Shown here: positions 44,880 to 54,366 of the stretch, piece after piece | How positions within the stretch are numbered: the stretch's first letter is position 1 | Layout of the letters: every line of letters begins with the position of its first letter | Source of the DNA: an uncultured Myxococcales bacterium | Lineage (GTDB): Bacteria > Myxococcota_A > UBA9042 > DTJE01 | Length of the DNA stretch: 64,000 nt | Reading direction: 5' to 3' | Assembly: GCA_903936705.1 (NCBI GenBank) | Contig: CAIZWN010000008.1 | Coordinates: forward strand, 83,799 to 147,798 | Program-made: the position numbers and the translations under genes | The notes under the pieces: model-generated | The model's input: the letters and a program-made list of their open reading frames with translations, nothing else | The model's database searches: none | What the model was told of the DNA's origin: nothing

Positions 44880-46337
44880 TCAGCCCAGACGCATCATCAG
44901 GGCGTCGCGGTCCAGCCGATCGCCCTCCCGCGCCAGAATCTCGATGACGGTGCCATCCGCTGGGGACTTGATTTCGTTCTCCATCTTCATGGCCTCGAGT
45001 ACCAGCAGCGGCTGGCCCCGAACCACTTTCTGGCCTGGTGCCACGAAAATGCGGACCACTCGGCCAGCCATTCGGGACGAGACATCACCAGCGTTCGTTC
45101 CGTGCAAGGCAGGGGCCACAAGATGATTGCTGCTGCGGGTGACGGGAAACCGGACGCCTGCAGCGGCTGCCCCTGATGGAAGAGGCCCGAGGCGGGCTAC
45201 CAGTCCTGAGTCGTATGTTCCGTCCGCGAATTCGAGGCGGCCAAGTACGCGGCGAATCAGCGGCAGGTTGTGGCTCACGCCTTCCAGTTCGAATTCATCA
45301 ACGGCGCGGTGCATTCGGCTGATCGATTCGGGTCGCGTACGGCCTGCAGTCGTGACGTGGGCAATCAGCGTGTCGTGAACGGGCACGAATTCCCCGCCCT
45401 CTTCCAAGCTGCTGTCCAATCGTACGAATGGACCCGAAGGGGTTCGGTATCTGAACGGCCGACCAGATGAAACCGCAAAGTCGCTGTGTGGGTTTACGCA
45501 GCGCACGGCACAGATCGTGGCAAAGCCGCGTGGGACCAGATCCTTCTGCTGCCATGGCAGCGGTTCCAGCAGGGCCACACGAATCTGGGCCTGCACGAGA
45601 TCGACGCCGTACACGACTTCTGTAGCCGCGTAACCGGTCTGGAGTCGAGTTCTCAGGGCAACGAAGTGCGGATGTAGTTCGTGGTCCAGCAGGTACTCGG
45701 CGGATCCGGCGCCACAGCAGCCCAGCGTGACAACGGCTTTCAAGGTTGAACCAACCAGGGACTCAATTTGAATGGGATCCAGCCAGGGAGCTGGCGCTTC
45801 CTCGATCAGACGCCGATTCCCGCTGCGTATTGAACAGGCGCGTGTACCGAGGTGTACGACGCCTCCAAGGCTGTCCGCGATGAACTGCACCTCGACGTGT
45901 CGCGACAATGGGAAGTCGGCATGGTCGTGGGGATCTGGCAGTGAAGCCACGCCTGCAGCGGCCATCGCCTGGACTGCATCTGGCCTGTGTGCCAGTCGCT
46001 GCATCTGCAGCCCGGTGGGGCCAACGAAGATCAGGCCGGCCGCGTCGCAGGCGGCACGGAATCCTTCGTCGCTGGCCAGGACTCCGCTGCCGGGATGGAC
46101 GATCGTTGCATTCACGGCCTTTGCGGCCGCCAGCACTTTTTCGTGGTTCTGGAAGGTCTGATTCGGGAGGGTTCCCGGCAGATTTACGACCTCGTCTGCC
46201 ATGCGAGTGTGGCAAGCAAGACTGTCATGTTCCGTGGCCAGGACTACCGACCGCAAGCCCATGTCCCGGCACGTACGAACGATCCTGCAGGCCGCCACGC
46301 CATGGTCGGCCACAAGCACCGTGGTGCGAGCTATCAT
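44880..46337 (-). CDS. Biotin-carboxylase-like pseudoenzyme fused to an intact biotinyl domain
   Basis: 485 residues, roughly 80-170 shorter than acyl-CoA carboxylase alpha chains. The N-terminal domain is recognisable ('IVHPGSGVLASDEGF' for the usual HPGYGFLSEN). The ATP-grasp lid with its Gly-rich loop and binding Lys is missing: 'AGVASLPDPHDHADFPL' runs straight into 'RHVEVQFIADSLGG'. Catalytic residues are also changed: the conserved RDCSIQRRHQK is 'RACSIRSGNRR', and the FLEMNTRLQVEH motif reads 'FVALRTRLQTGY'. The C-terminal biotinyl domain is normal, with EAMKMENEI and biotin-accepting Lys451. The frame is intact, so the protein is probably made, perhaps as a biotin carrier. It overlaps the upstream lipoprotein gene by 4 bases. 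Confidence 0.8.
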   Translation of the reverse strand: MIARTTVLVADHGVAACRIVRTCRDMGLRSVVLATEHDSLACHTRMADEVVNLPGTLPNQTFQNHEKVLAAAKAVNATIVHPGSGVLASDEGFRAACDAAGLIFVGPTGLQMQRLAHRPDAVQAMAAAGVASLPDPHDHADFPLSRHVEVQFIADSLGGVVHLGTRACSIRSGNRRLIEEAPAPWLDPIQIESLVGSTLKAVVTLGCCGAGSAEYLLDHELHPHFVALRTRLQTGYAATEVVYGVDLVQAQIRVALLEPLPWQQKDLVPRGFATICAVRCVNPHSDFAVSSGRPFRYRTPSGPFVRLDSSLEEGGEFVPVHDTLIAHVTTAGRTRPESISRMHRAVDEFELEGVSHNLPLIRRVLGRLEFADGTYDSGLVARLGPLPSGAAAAGVRFPVTRSSNHLVAPALHGTNAGDVSSRMAGRVVRIFVAPGQKVVRGQPLLVLEAMKMENEIKSPADGTVIEILAREGDRLDRDALMMRLG

Positions 46338-47119
46338 CCGTTCGTCCGGGCTCCGATCTTTCGGGCCAGTTCGTACAGACCGTCGGAATCACAGTACTTG
46401 CGACCGCATGACAAGACGACTACGAGATTTCGGCCGGGGACCTGGAAGCCGATGTAGAGGAGTTCCTCCCAATAGGCGAAGAAGGTCTTCCCGGCGACCG
46501 GCGGGATTTCCTGTGCAGAGGGATACGATGCCATCATGCCGGCAAAGCGATCCCGCATGGCATCCACGTTGCGACCGCGAAACACCTGGAGCGCGGCTCC
46601 GAAGGCCGCGCCCTTCTCGGGCTCGTAGAGGATGCCGTCGGTGTCTTCATCGACCGGAACTCCCTGAATTGCAACCCGACGGAAGGTAACCTTGCCCTTG
46701 GACAAATCCTGGACGTCTTTCAAGGTCAGCAGAAGGCGTGGGTCAGGGAGGGCCACGCGAGGGCTTTGTGGCACTGCTGGCTGGACCGGTGCTGGCGCCT
46801 GGGCCGCAGCAGCCGGCGGTGAGGATACAGGGGTGGCAGCTGGCGAGCCTGTTATCTGGTTTGCCGGCGCGGCAGCCGTTGTTCGGTCTGGAGGAATCGG
46901 GGGTTGTCGTCCTGCCGCAGGGTCGGAAGCGGCCGAGGTGACGGCTTTGGCAGGAGTGCCCGCGGCGGCCGGAGAGTCCTCCTCGAGGTTGGATTCCGCA
47001 GGTTCGCCGCCCGGCAACCCAGTGTCGCTTTTTGATGAACCCTTCTTGCAGGACACCGACGAGAATGCCAGCGTTGCGGCGAGTGCCAGAACCCACACCG
47101 ACCGGAAGTACCGCATCAC
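46334..47119 (-). CDS. Lipoprotein, function unknown
   Basis: 261 residues; the start could equally be the second Met. Signal peptide with lipobox SVSC, then an Ala/Pro/Ser-rich linker of about 90 residues (residues 28-125). A C-terminal domain of about 130 residues follows, from 'LLLTLKDVQDLSKGKVTFRR' to 'CGRKYCDSDGLYELARKIG', with a possible disulfide pair. No family recognised. The stop overlaps the start of the biotin-carboxylase-like gene (ATGA), so it is the first gene of that operon. It is divergent from amgK. Confidence 0.78.
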   Translation of the reverse strand: MMRYFRSVWVLALAATLAFSSVSCKKGSSKSDTGLPGGEPAESNLEEDSPAAAGTPAKAVTSAASDPAAGRQPPIPPDRTTAAAPANQITGSPAATPVSSPPAAAAQAPAPVQPAVPQSPRVALPDPRLLLTLKDVQDLSKGKVTFRRVAIQGVPVDEDTDGILYEPEKGAAFGAALQVFRGRNVDAMRDRFAGMMASYPSAQEIPPVAGKTFFAYWEELLYIGFQVPGRNLVVVLSCGRKYCDSDGLYELARKIGARTNG

Positions 47120-47322
47120 GAGGCCCCCGTAAACCTAGAACGGCCCGAAAGAATAGAAGAGATGCCGTTAGCTGTCAAACCTCCGTCAAGCTTTTCCAAA
47201 GGCAATCGAAACCGCATAGAGCATCCATCCGGCTGCGCCGGGGCGTATGCCGCTGGGTTGGCACCCGGTCCTGCGGGCGTGTAGGCTTGGTGCGGATCGG
47301 CAACGATCGGGAGGGACATGAT

Positions 47323-48366
47323 ATGGGCCGCGACTATCCAATGCTGCTGACCGGGGTTCTGGAGGCGCTGGCTGGTAATCCTGTTGCGGGTCTGGTGGTC
47401 GAGCCAATGGCGGGAGACGCCTCGGCGCGATCGTACGTCCGGATCAGGTTGGACGGCGGCTCGATGGTGCTGATGCTGCTGGCTGATGACCCGCTGAAGA
47501 GCGAAGAGGTCGTCGATGGCGAGCGGCCCAAACAGATGCCCTTTCTTGAGGTCGGCGAATACCTCGCGCGCGGCGGGATGCCGGTGCCTCGAGTGTTGCA
47601 CGCCGATCTGCCACGCCGCTCGATACTGTTGGAGGACCTTGGCGATGAAACGGTCGAGCGGGCGCTGGCCTCGGGGGCGGACAAAGCGGCCTTGTACACC
47701 GCGGCGATTGAGCTTCTGGCCGATTTTCAGTCCTACGCCGAACGTGCTCCGGACCACGACTGTGTGGCGTTCAAACGCCGGTTCGGCGAGGGCCTGTTTC
47801 GCTGGGAGCTTGATCACTTTGACGAGTGGCTGTTGAGGACCTGGACCGGGAAGACGCCATCGGTTGCCGAGAAGGCTGTGCTGGACACGTTCTACGACGA
47901 GGTGGTGAGGAGGCTGGTGGCCCTGCCCACCGGGCTCGTTCACAGGGACTTCCAGAGTCGGAATCTGATGGTTCAGGACGGAAGGCTGAGACTGATCGAT
48001 TTCCAGGATGCCCTGGTCGGACCTTATCTGTACGATCTTGTCGCGCTGTTGCGGGACTCGTACGTGGCGTTCGAAAGTGACGAGGCGGCAGCCTTGCGGA
48101 GGCACTTTCTGAATGCGCGGGCCGTTCGAAACTTGTGGGTGCCTTCGGAAGCGGACCTTGAGGACCATTTCTTCCTGCAGTCGATGCAGCGCAAGATGAA
48201 AGACGCTGGGCGATTCGTTTACATCGACCGGGTGAAGAAGAACCCGAAATTTCTGCCGAACATTCCTCGTTCGCTGGAATATGCCCGCGAGGCGTTCGAT
48301 CGCTTCCCCGAATTCGGTGCAGCCCGGGAGGTGCTGGCCAGGTACCTGCCGGATCATTTCGGATAG
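47323..48366 (+). CDS. amgK: Anomeric MurNAc/GlcNAc kinase (AmgK-like aminoglycoside phosphotransferase fold)
   Basis: 347 residues from the ATG at 47323 behind GGGAGGGA. The APH-type catalytic loop is 'GLVHRDFQSRNLMV' (HxDxxxxN) with the metal-binding 'LIDFQDALVGPYLYDL'. The N-terminal lobe has 'GDASARSYVRIRL' as expected for AmgK. It phosphorylates the anomeric carbon of N-acetylmuramate during cell-wall recycling. The gene 30 bases downstream is a MurU-type nucleotidyltransferase, and that pairing is the best support for the assignment over other sugar kinases. Confidence 0.83.
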   Translation: MGRDYPMLLTGVLEALAGNPVAGLVVEPMAGDASARSYVRIRLDGGSMVLMLLADDPLKSEEVVDGERPKQMPFLEVGEYLARGGMPVPRVLHADLPRRSILLEDLGDETVERALASGADKAALYTAAIELLADFQSYAERAPDHDCVAFKRRFGEGLFRWELDHFDEWLLRTWTGKTPSVAEKAVLDTFYDEVVRRLVALPTGLVHRDFQSRNLMVQDGRLRLIDFQDALVGPYLYDLVALLRDSYVAFESDEAAALRRHFLNARAVRNLWVPSEADLEDHFFLQSMQRKMKDAGRFVYIDRVKKNPKFLPNIPRSLEYAREAFDRFPEFGAAREVLARYLPDHFG

Positions 48367-48396
48367 GGCGTCAGGTCGCCTGGGAGGGGGTTGACG

Positions 48397-49377
48397 GTGA
48401 AAGCGATGGTGCTGGCGGCGGGGTTGGGGACGCGGCTGCGACCGGCGACCGACGTGGTGCCCAAGCCGCTGTTTCCTGTCCTTGGAATACCTGTTGTCGA
48501 GTGGGCCATTGCCGGGCTGCGCCAGGCTGGCGTGACCGAAGCCATAGTGAATCTGCATCATTGCGGCGCCGCCATCGCACGGAGACTGGGGGATGGTCGG
48601 CACCTTGGCGTCGCCTTGGCCTACAGCGAGGAACCTACGATTCTGGGTACCGGTGGCGCGCTGGCGGCTGCCCGGTCGTTCCTGCACGGCGATGGCGGGT
48701 TTTTCCTTCACAATGCCGACATATTCACCGACTGGGACCTTGCGGCGGTTCGGGAGGGCCATGACAGGCTTGGGGGTGTTGCGACACTGGCCCTGTACGA
48801 CGGCGCCAGCCCACGCGAGTCTCGCCGGGTGGAGGTCGGACAATCAGGGGATGTAGTTGGTCTTCGCGGTCGTCCTGTTTGCGGCGACGGGCCCAGATAC
48901 GTGTACACCGGGGTGTCGATACTGACGTCTTCATTGTTCGACGTCCTCCCGCCGACCGGAGCATCCTGCCTGGTTGAGGATGGGCTGATCCCGATGCTGT
49001 CCAATGGCGGCAGGGTGGCCGGAATTCTGCAGGAAGGCTTATTTTGCGACATCGGGACCACCGAGAGCTATCTTTCCCTCCAGTGGGAGGTGTTTCCTCG
49101 CGCTGGCGAGTTGTTCCTGGCCCGAGGCATGGAACCGCCACGGGAGATTGCACCTGGTGTCCTGGTCACCGGCTCGCCGTCGATTGCGGCCGGGGCTGTC
49201 CTGGAGGGGCCGGTCCTGCTGTGTGACGGGGTGCGTGTGGAGGCGGGTGCGAACGTGGGCCCGCGCGCGATTCTAGGCGCAAATTCCGTGGTATCTGCCG
49301 GGGCAAGAATCGCAAATGCCGTGGTCTTCGAAGGTGTCGTGGTTTCCGGGCCCGCGGCTGGCATCATCGTGGTGTGA
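48397..49377 (+). CDS. murU: Nucleotidyltransferase of the MurU type with left-handed-helix tail
   Basis: 326 residues from the GTG at 48397, after GGGAGGGGG. The N-terminal GT-A nucleotidyltransferase domain has 'AMVLAAGLGTRLRPATD', 'VPKPLFPVLG' and 'FFLHNADIFTDWDL'. MurU enzymes turn MurNAc-1-phosphate into UDP-MurNAc, bypassing de novo synthesis. A C-terminal hexapeptide-like beta-helix of about 80 residues ('VLEGPVLLCDGVRVEAGANV' onward) is an addition over short MurU proteins and is common in mannose-1-phosphate guanylyltransferases. Adjacent amgK favours the MurU role. Confidence 0.8.
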   Translation: MKAMVLAAGLGTRLRPATDVVPKPLFPVLGIPVVEWAIAGLRQAGVTEAIVNLHHCGAAIARRLGDGRHLGVALAYSEEPTILGTGGALAAARSFLHGDGGFFLHNADIFTDWDLAAVREGHDRLGGVATLALYDGASPRESRRVEVGQSGDVVGLRGRPVCGDGPRYVYTGVSILTSSLFDVLPPTGASCLVEDGLIPMLSNGGRVAGILQEGLFCDIGTTESYLSLQWEVFPRAGELFLARGMEPPREIAPGVLVTGSPSIAAGAVLEGPVLLCDGVRVEAGANVGPRAILGANSVVSAGARIANAVVFEGVVVSGPAAGIIVV

Positions 49378-49437
49378 TCCGCTTTCGGTTTTTTGAGGCC
49401 TGCGGATTTTCGCTGCACGTCCGACCGAATGCATCGC

Positions 49438-49465
49438 TTCGAAAATAGAGTAAGATGCCTATACA
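49438..49465 (+). promoter_or_regulatory. Possible promoter of the hybrid kinase
   Basis: TTCGAA (49438-49443), 16 bases, TATACA (49460-49465). The -10 ends 48 bases before the ATG at 49514. Confidence 0.35.
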
Positions 49466-49513
49466 GTCGGTAATCAGTCTATCTTGGCAGGGCCTTCGGA
49501 CAGGAATTGGACG

Positions 49514-52500
49514 ATGGGTGACAAGAAATCGCGGACAATGTTTGCGTGGGTCGTTCTGGTCGCCTGCGGCCTGGCTGCCATGGGCTATGGATACTACCGG
49601 CACGAAAAATCCGTCGTCTACGACGTCAAGCGTATCGAACTGGCGTCCATTGCAAGATTGAGGGCCGGGGAGATCACCCGTTGGCGGCGTGAGCGGTTGA
49701 TGGATTCCCGGCTGGCGTCAACCGGTTCAATCAAGATGACTCTGTTGGGCTGGATCAATGGGGGCTACAAAGACGACGCGAAGCAAGAGTTGCTGGGCCG
49801 GATGGTGGCGCACAAGGAAGTTCAGGATTTTCAGAACGTGATCATTGCCCGGCCAGATGGAAGCGTGCTGGCGTCGCTTGATCCCCGCCTTGTCAATCTT
49901 GACGTGAAGGCGGTGCGCCTTGTCGAGCAGGCAGTCTCGGCTGGCGAGGCGGTGCTTGGCGAGCTGTTTCGTTGCGAATTCTGCGACATGGTTCATCTGG
50001 ACGTGGCGATTCCGGTCCTGGACGATCAGAACCGTGCGGTTGCCGTCCTGATCCAGCGCATCGATCCCGAGAGCGTCCTGCTTCCGCTGGTCCAGTCATG
50101 GCCTACGCCCAGTCGTACCGCCGAGACGTTGCTGGTAAGGAGGGACGGCGACGATGCGTTGCTGCTGAATGTTCTTCGTCACCGGGCAGATCCGGCGCTG
50201 ACTGTTCGTTTTCCGCTGACCAGTGTTGAGACCCCTGCAGTCAGTGTCGTGCTGGGTCACGTTGGTACATTCGAGGGCCGAGACTACCGGGGGGTGGAAG
50301 TTCTGGCCGAAATGCTTCCGGTGGAGGTGTCGCCATGGTTCATCGTGGCCAAGATCGACAAGGCCGAGGCCTTTGCCGACCTTCGTGCCAAGGGCCGGTT
50401 GATCGTGGTGGTGGTCATTCTCGCCATCCTGATGATGGGAATCCTGGTCCAACTTGCCTTGCGTACCCGGAAACTGCGGTTGCAACAGGATCTTCTGCAG
50501 GTAGAGCAGCAGCGTCGGGAGGCCGCAGAAGAGGCTCGTGTCACTTTGTACAGCATCGGCGACGGCGTGATATCGACCGACAGGTTGGGTCTTGTTACCC
50601 GCATGAACCCTGTTGCCGAAACCCTTACGGGATGGACCGAGGCGTCGGCACTTGGCCAGCCCTTGGCGAAGGTCTTTCCCATCATCAACGAGAATACCCG
50701 TGTTCCGGTTGCAAACCCGGTCGAGCGCGTTCTGCGGGAGGGGGCGATCGTTGGGCTCGCCAACCATACGATCCTCGTGGCTCGGGATGGCGTGGAACGT
50801 CCCATCGAAGACAGCGGCGCGCCTATCATGGATGCGGATGGCCAGATTCGTGGCGTCATCCTGGTCTTTCGTGACCAGACCGAGATGCTGGCGGCCGAGC
50901 GTGCGATCCGCGAGAGCGAGGAACGGCATCGCAGCCTCTGGGAATCTTCTCGCGATGCCCTGATGACGCTGGGGCCACCATCCTGGGGTTTCGCGTCATG
51001 CAACCGTGCGACGTTGGAAATGTTCGGAGTAAGGGATGAGTCCGAATTCAAGTCGTTCGGACCGTCGGCGTTGTCTCCCGAGAAGCAGCCCGATGGCCGG
51101 GATTCTGCCGAGAAGTCCAAGGACATGATTGAGACTGCCATGCAAGAGGGCTCAGTTCGGTTCGAGTGGATGCACCGAAGGGCTGATGGTCAGGTGTTTC
51201 CCGCAACCGTCCTTTTGAATCGCGTGGATGTGGCTGGTACGCGGTTCCTGCAGGCTACCGTTCGGGACGTAACCGAGAGCAGGCGGGTCAAACTGGAACT
51301 GGAAAAGGCCAAGGAAGCCGCCGAGGAAGCCAATCGTGCCAAGAGCGAGTTCCTGGCAAACATGAGTCACGAGATCCGGACGCCTATGAACGGGGTCCTG
51401 GGGATGACCGAATTGCTGCTGGACACCAAGTTGTCACGAGAGCAGGGCGAGTACGCTCTGGCAGCCAAGTCGTCGGCCGAGGCGTTGCTGAAGGTGATTA
51501 ATGACATCCTGGACTTCTCGAAAGTCGAGGCCAATCGGGTGGAACTGGAGCCTATCGATTTCCATCTGCGCGATTGCCTCCACGATCTGATGAAGGTACT
51601 TGCGTCCCGGGCGGCCGAGAAGGGTCTGGAGCTGGCCTTCCGTGTCCCGGCCGACGTGCCCGATCGGATTATTGGGGACCCGGGCCGACTGCGGCAGATT
51701 CTGCTGAACCTGGTTGGCAACGCAATAAAGTTCACTGCCCGCGGCGAGGTCGTCGTCACAGTGGCGAAGGAGGAGGATGTCGGCGAAGCGGTGGTTCTGC
51801 GGTTCGAGGTGGCGGACACGGGCATCGGCATTCCGGCCGACAAGCTCGACAGGGTGTTCGAGGCCTTCTCGCAGGCGGACACGTCCACGACGCGCCAGTA
51901 CGGCGGCACAGGCCTGGGTCTGACGATCTCCAGGCGGCTGATTGAACTGATGGGCGGACAGATCGCTGTCGATAGCGAGGTTGGACGCGGCAGTATCTTC
52001 CACTTCACTGCCAGGTTCGGACTGCAAGCCGGTCCCGTATGTTTGCCGGTCCCGGCCAGCCTGGAAACCTTGCGTGGCCTGCAGGTTCTGGTTGTCGATG
52101 ACAACGCGACAAACCGTCGAATCCTTGTCGAGATGCTGCACAGTTGGGATTTCCGGCCGACCGCTGTCGATGGAGCCGAAAGTGCCTTGGAGGCTCTTGC
52201 CAAGGCAAGTGAGGCCAGTGATCCGTTCCGTATGGTGCTTCTGGACGCGAATATGCCTGGGGTGGACGGCTTCGAGCTTGCCGCACGGATCAGGGAGCTT
52301 CAGGGTGCCAACCCATTCCTGATGATGATGTTGACCTCGGCTGGTCGTCAGGGAGATGCGGCCCGGTGCAGGCAACTGGGAATTGCGGTCTACCTGACCA
52401 AGCCCATCTCGCGTTCGTCGTTGCTGGACGCCACGATGACGATGTTCGGATCTGCGGACCGCACGGGAACCACTGCGCCGAACCTGGTTACGCGGCATTC

Positions 52501-53320
52501 CCTGCGAGAGAGACAACGATCGCTGAAGGTGCTGCTGGCCGAGGACAACGATGTCAACCGGCGGTACTCGACCCACCTGCTGGAACGGCGCGGTCACGAG
52601 GTAGTCGTTGCGTGCGATGGACAGAATGCATTGGACCAACTGGATTCGGTTACGGCTCGGCCTTTCGACATGGTTTTGATGGACGTGCAGATGCCGGTCA
52701 TGGACGGTTTCGAGGCGACAGCTGCGATTCGCATGCGGGAGACCGGTACGTTGGCACACCTTCCGGTGATCGCGCTGACGGCCCACGCCATGAAGGGCGA
52801 TCGCGAGCGCTGCCTTGCGGGGGGTTTCGATGACTACGTGTCAAAGCCGATCGATCCGGAGGCGTTGTTCGCGGCCATTGATCGCCTGATGCCGGCGAGG
52901 CCGGCCGAGGTTGTTGCGCTGGCAGGCGAGGTCGTGCTGCCAGTTCGACCAGTTTCAGGGTCACAGCGAAACGACGATGTCCAGGACCTTGCGCGACTTC
53001 TGGCCCGTTTTGACGGGGACGCTGCCTTGCTGGCCGAACTGGTCGGCCTTTGCCTCGCGGGGGCGCCGCGCCTGATGGCCGAGGTGAGGGACACTGCGGC
53101 AGGCGGGGATCCGGCTGCAATGATGCGGGCTGCTCATGCCCTGCGCGGCATGGTGGATAACTTCGGGGCGTCCAGGGCCGGGGAGCTTGCTCAGATCATC
53201 GAGGATCGGGGACGGGCCGGTAACATGGAGGATGCGAAGACCTGGGCCAAGGAACTGGACGAGGCTGTCACCGGTCTTGTCGGTCGCTTGCAAGCGCTTC
53301 TGCCCGAGGTATTGCCATGA
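49514..53320 (+). CDS. Hybrid sensor histidine kinase with PAS domains, two receivers and an HPt
   Basis: 1268 residues from the ATG at 49514. N-terminal helix, extracytoplasmic sensor of about 260 residues (Cache-like), second helix near 300-320 ('VVVVILAILMMGILVQLALR'), then two PAS domains. HisKA follows, with phospho-acceptor His619 in MSHEIRTPMNG. HATPase carries 'DTGIGIPADKLDRVFEAFSQ' and GGTGLGLTI. Receiver 1 has Asp911 (LLDANMPG); receiver 2 has Asp1057 (LMDVQMPVMDG). The C-terminal HPt has His1208 (RAAHALRGM). All phosphorelay residues are present. The stop overlaps the start of a PleD-like response regulator, its probable output. Confidence 0.93.
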   Translation: MGDKKSRTMFAWVVLVACGLAAMGYGYYRHEKSVVYDVKRIELASIARLRAGEITRWRRERLMDSRLASTGSIKMTLLGWINGGYKDDAKQELLGRMVAHKEVQDFQNVIIARPDGSVLASLDPRLVNLDVKAVRLVEQAVSAGEAVLGELFRCEFCDMVHLDVAIPVLDDQNRAVAVLIQRIDPESVLLPLVQSWPTPSRTAETLLVRRDGDDALLLNVLRHRADPALTVRFPLTSVETPAVSVVLGHVGTFEGRDYRGVEVLAEMLPVEVSPWFIVAKIDKAEAFADLRAKGRLIVVVVILAILMMGILVQLALRTRKLRLQQDLLQVEQQRREAAEEARVTLYSIGDGVISTDRLGLVTRMNPVAETLTGWTEASALGQPLAKVFPIINENTRVPVANPVERVLREGAIVGLANHTILVARDGVERPIEDSGAPIMDADGQIRGVILVFRDQTEMLAAERAIRESEERHRSLWESSRDALMTLGPPSWGFASCNRATLEMFGVRDESEFKSFGPSALSPEKQPDGRDSAEKSKDMIETAMQEGSVRFEWMHRRADGQVFPATVLLNRVDVAGTRFLQATVRDVTESRRVKLELEKAKEAAEEANRAKSEFLANMSHEIRTPMNGVLGMTELLLDTKLSREQGEYALAAKSSAEALLKVINDILDFSKVEANRVELEPIDFHLRDCLHDLMKVLASRAAEKGLELAFRVPADVPDRIIGDPGRLRQILLNLVGNAIKFTARGEVVVTVAKEEDVGEAVVLRFEVADTGIGIPADKLDRVFEAFSQADTSTTRQYGGTGLGLTISRRLIELMGGQIAVDSEVGRGSIFHFTARFGLQAGPVCLPVPASLETLRGLQVLVVDDNATNRRILVEMLHSWDFRPTAVDGAESALEALAKASEASDPFRMVLLDANMPGVDGFELAARIRELQGANPFLMMMLTSAGRQGDAARCRQLGIAVYLTKPISRSSLLDATMTMFGSADRTGTTAPNLVTRHSLRERQRSLKVLLAEDNDVNRRYSTHLLERRGHEVVVACDGQNALDQLDSVTARPFDMVLMDVQMPVMDGFEATAAIRMRETGTLAHLPVIALTAHAMKGDRERCLAGGFDDYVSKPIDPEALFAAIDRLMPARPAEVVALAGEVVLPVRPVSGSQRNDDVQDLARLLARFDGDAALLAELVGLCLAGAPRLMAEVRDTAAGGDPAAMMRAAHALRGMVDNFGASRAGELAQIIEDRGRAGNMEDAKTWAKELDEAVTGLVGRLQALLPEVLP

Positions 53321-54255
53321 AAATCCTGATTGCCGAGGACGAGGCGGTTTCCCGGAAGGTTCTGGAGTCCCGACTGCTGAAGTGGGGATATGACGTCGTC
53401 GTGGCCGTCGACGGGACCCAGGCCTGGGATGTCTTGCAGGCGCCAGATGCCCCGAGTCTGGTCATTCTTGACTGGGAGATGCCGGGTATGGACGGCGTCG
53501 AGATCTGCCGTCGGTTGAGGCAGCAGGCCCCTGAACAGTATGTTTATGTGCTGCTGCTGACGTCGAAGAGCCGGGGCGAGGACGTTGTGGAGGGCATGGA
53601 CGCTGGTGCCGACGACTACCTTGCAAAGACTTTCAATACCGGCGAGTTGAAGGTCAGATTGCGTGCCGGTCGGCGGATCCTGGACCTGATTGCCGAGCTG
53701 TTCAGGGCCCGGGAACTGCTGGCCGACAAGGCTGCCCGGGACTCGCTGACCAGTTTGTGGAACCGTGGCGCCATAGTCGAGGCCATGGCGAACGAGATGG
53801 CAAGGGCGGACCGTGACAAGACGCCACTTGGAATCATCATGGCGGATATCGACTTCTTCAAGCGGGTAAACGATACATTCGGTCACCTGGCAGGCGATGC
53901 GGTGCTGCGTGAGGTCGCCCGCAGGATGCTGGCGGCGCGGCGCCCCTATGATTTGGCAGGTCGATATGGCGGCGAGGAGTTCCTGATGGTATCCCCTGGA
54001 TGCGGGTTGGATTCGGCCGTCGGCGTGGCCGAGCGTATTCGAACCGCCATCTTCGCTGGTCCTGTGAACACGGCCGACGGCATGATCCAGGTGACCATGA
54101 GCCTTGGCGTCACGTCCTACCAGCCCCTCAGCGGGATGACGGCCGAGGATCTACTGCGTGCAGCCGACGAGGCCTTGTATCGGGCCAAGGACGGCGGACG
54201 TAACCGGGTCGAGGCCTCGTCTTCGAAAGGGCGGGATCAATCTGCCTTTGGGTAG
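53317..54255 (+). CDS. PleD-like response regulator with diguanylate cyclase (GGDEF) domain
   Basis: 312 residues, ATG overlapping the kinase stop by 4 bases. The receiver domain (1-120) has acidic 'IAEDE', phospho-acceptor Asp52 (ILDWEMPGMDG) and 'LLLTSK'. The GGDEF domain has 'DSLTSLWNRG', 'IIMADIDFFKRVNDTFGH' and an active-site GGEEF at 218-222. Nine residues before it is RPYD, an RxxD inhibitory site as in PleD. So phosphorylation by the preceding kinase should raise c-di-GMP, with product inhibition. It differs from PleD in having one receiver domain. Output is probably surface behaviour or polysaccharide. Confidence 0.92.
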   Translation: MKILIAEDEAVSRKVLESRLLKWGYDVVVAVDGTQAWDVLQAPDAPSLVILDWEMPGMDGVEICRRLRQQAPEQYVYVLLLTSKSRGEDVVEGMDAGADDYLAKTFNTGELKVRLRAGRRILDLIAELFRARELLADKAARDSLTSLWNRGAIVEAMANEMARADRDKTPLGIIMADIDFFKRVNDTFGHLAGDAVLREVARRMLAARRPYDLAGRYGGEEFLMVSPGCGLDSAVGVAERIRTAIFAGPVNTADGMIQVTMSLGVTSYQPLSGMTAEDLLRAADEALYRAKDGGRNRVEASSSKGRDQSAFG

Positions 54256-54366
54256 TCGGTGTAGGTCGCCGGATGTTCCATCCCGAACGGCAGCATCATA
54301 TATGGCAAGGTTCTGCAAAACGTTCCCGCGTTGCGCGCCCTGCTGTCGAGCGAATACAATCCGCCC

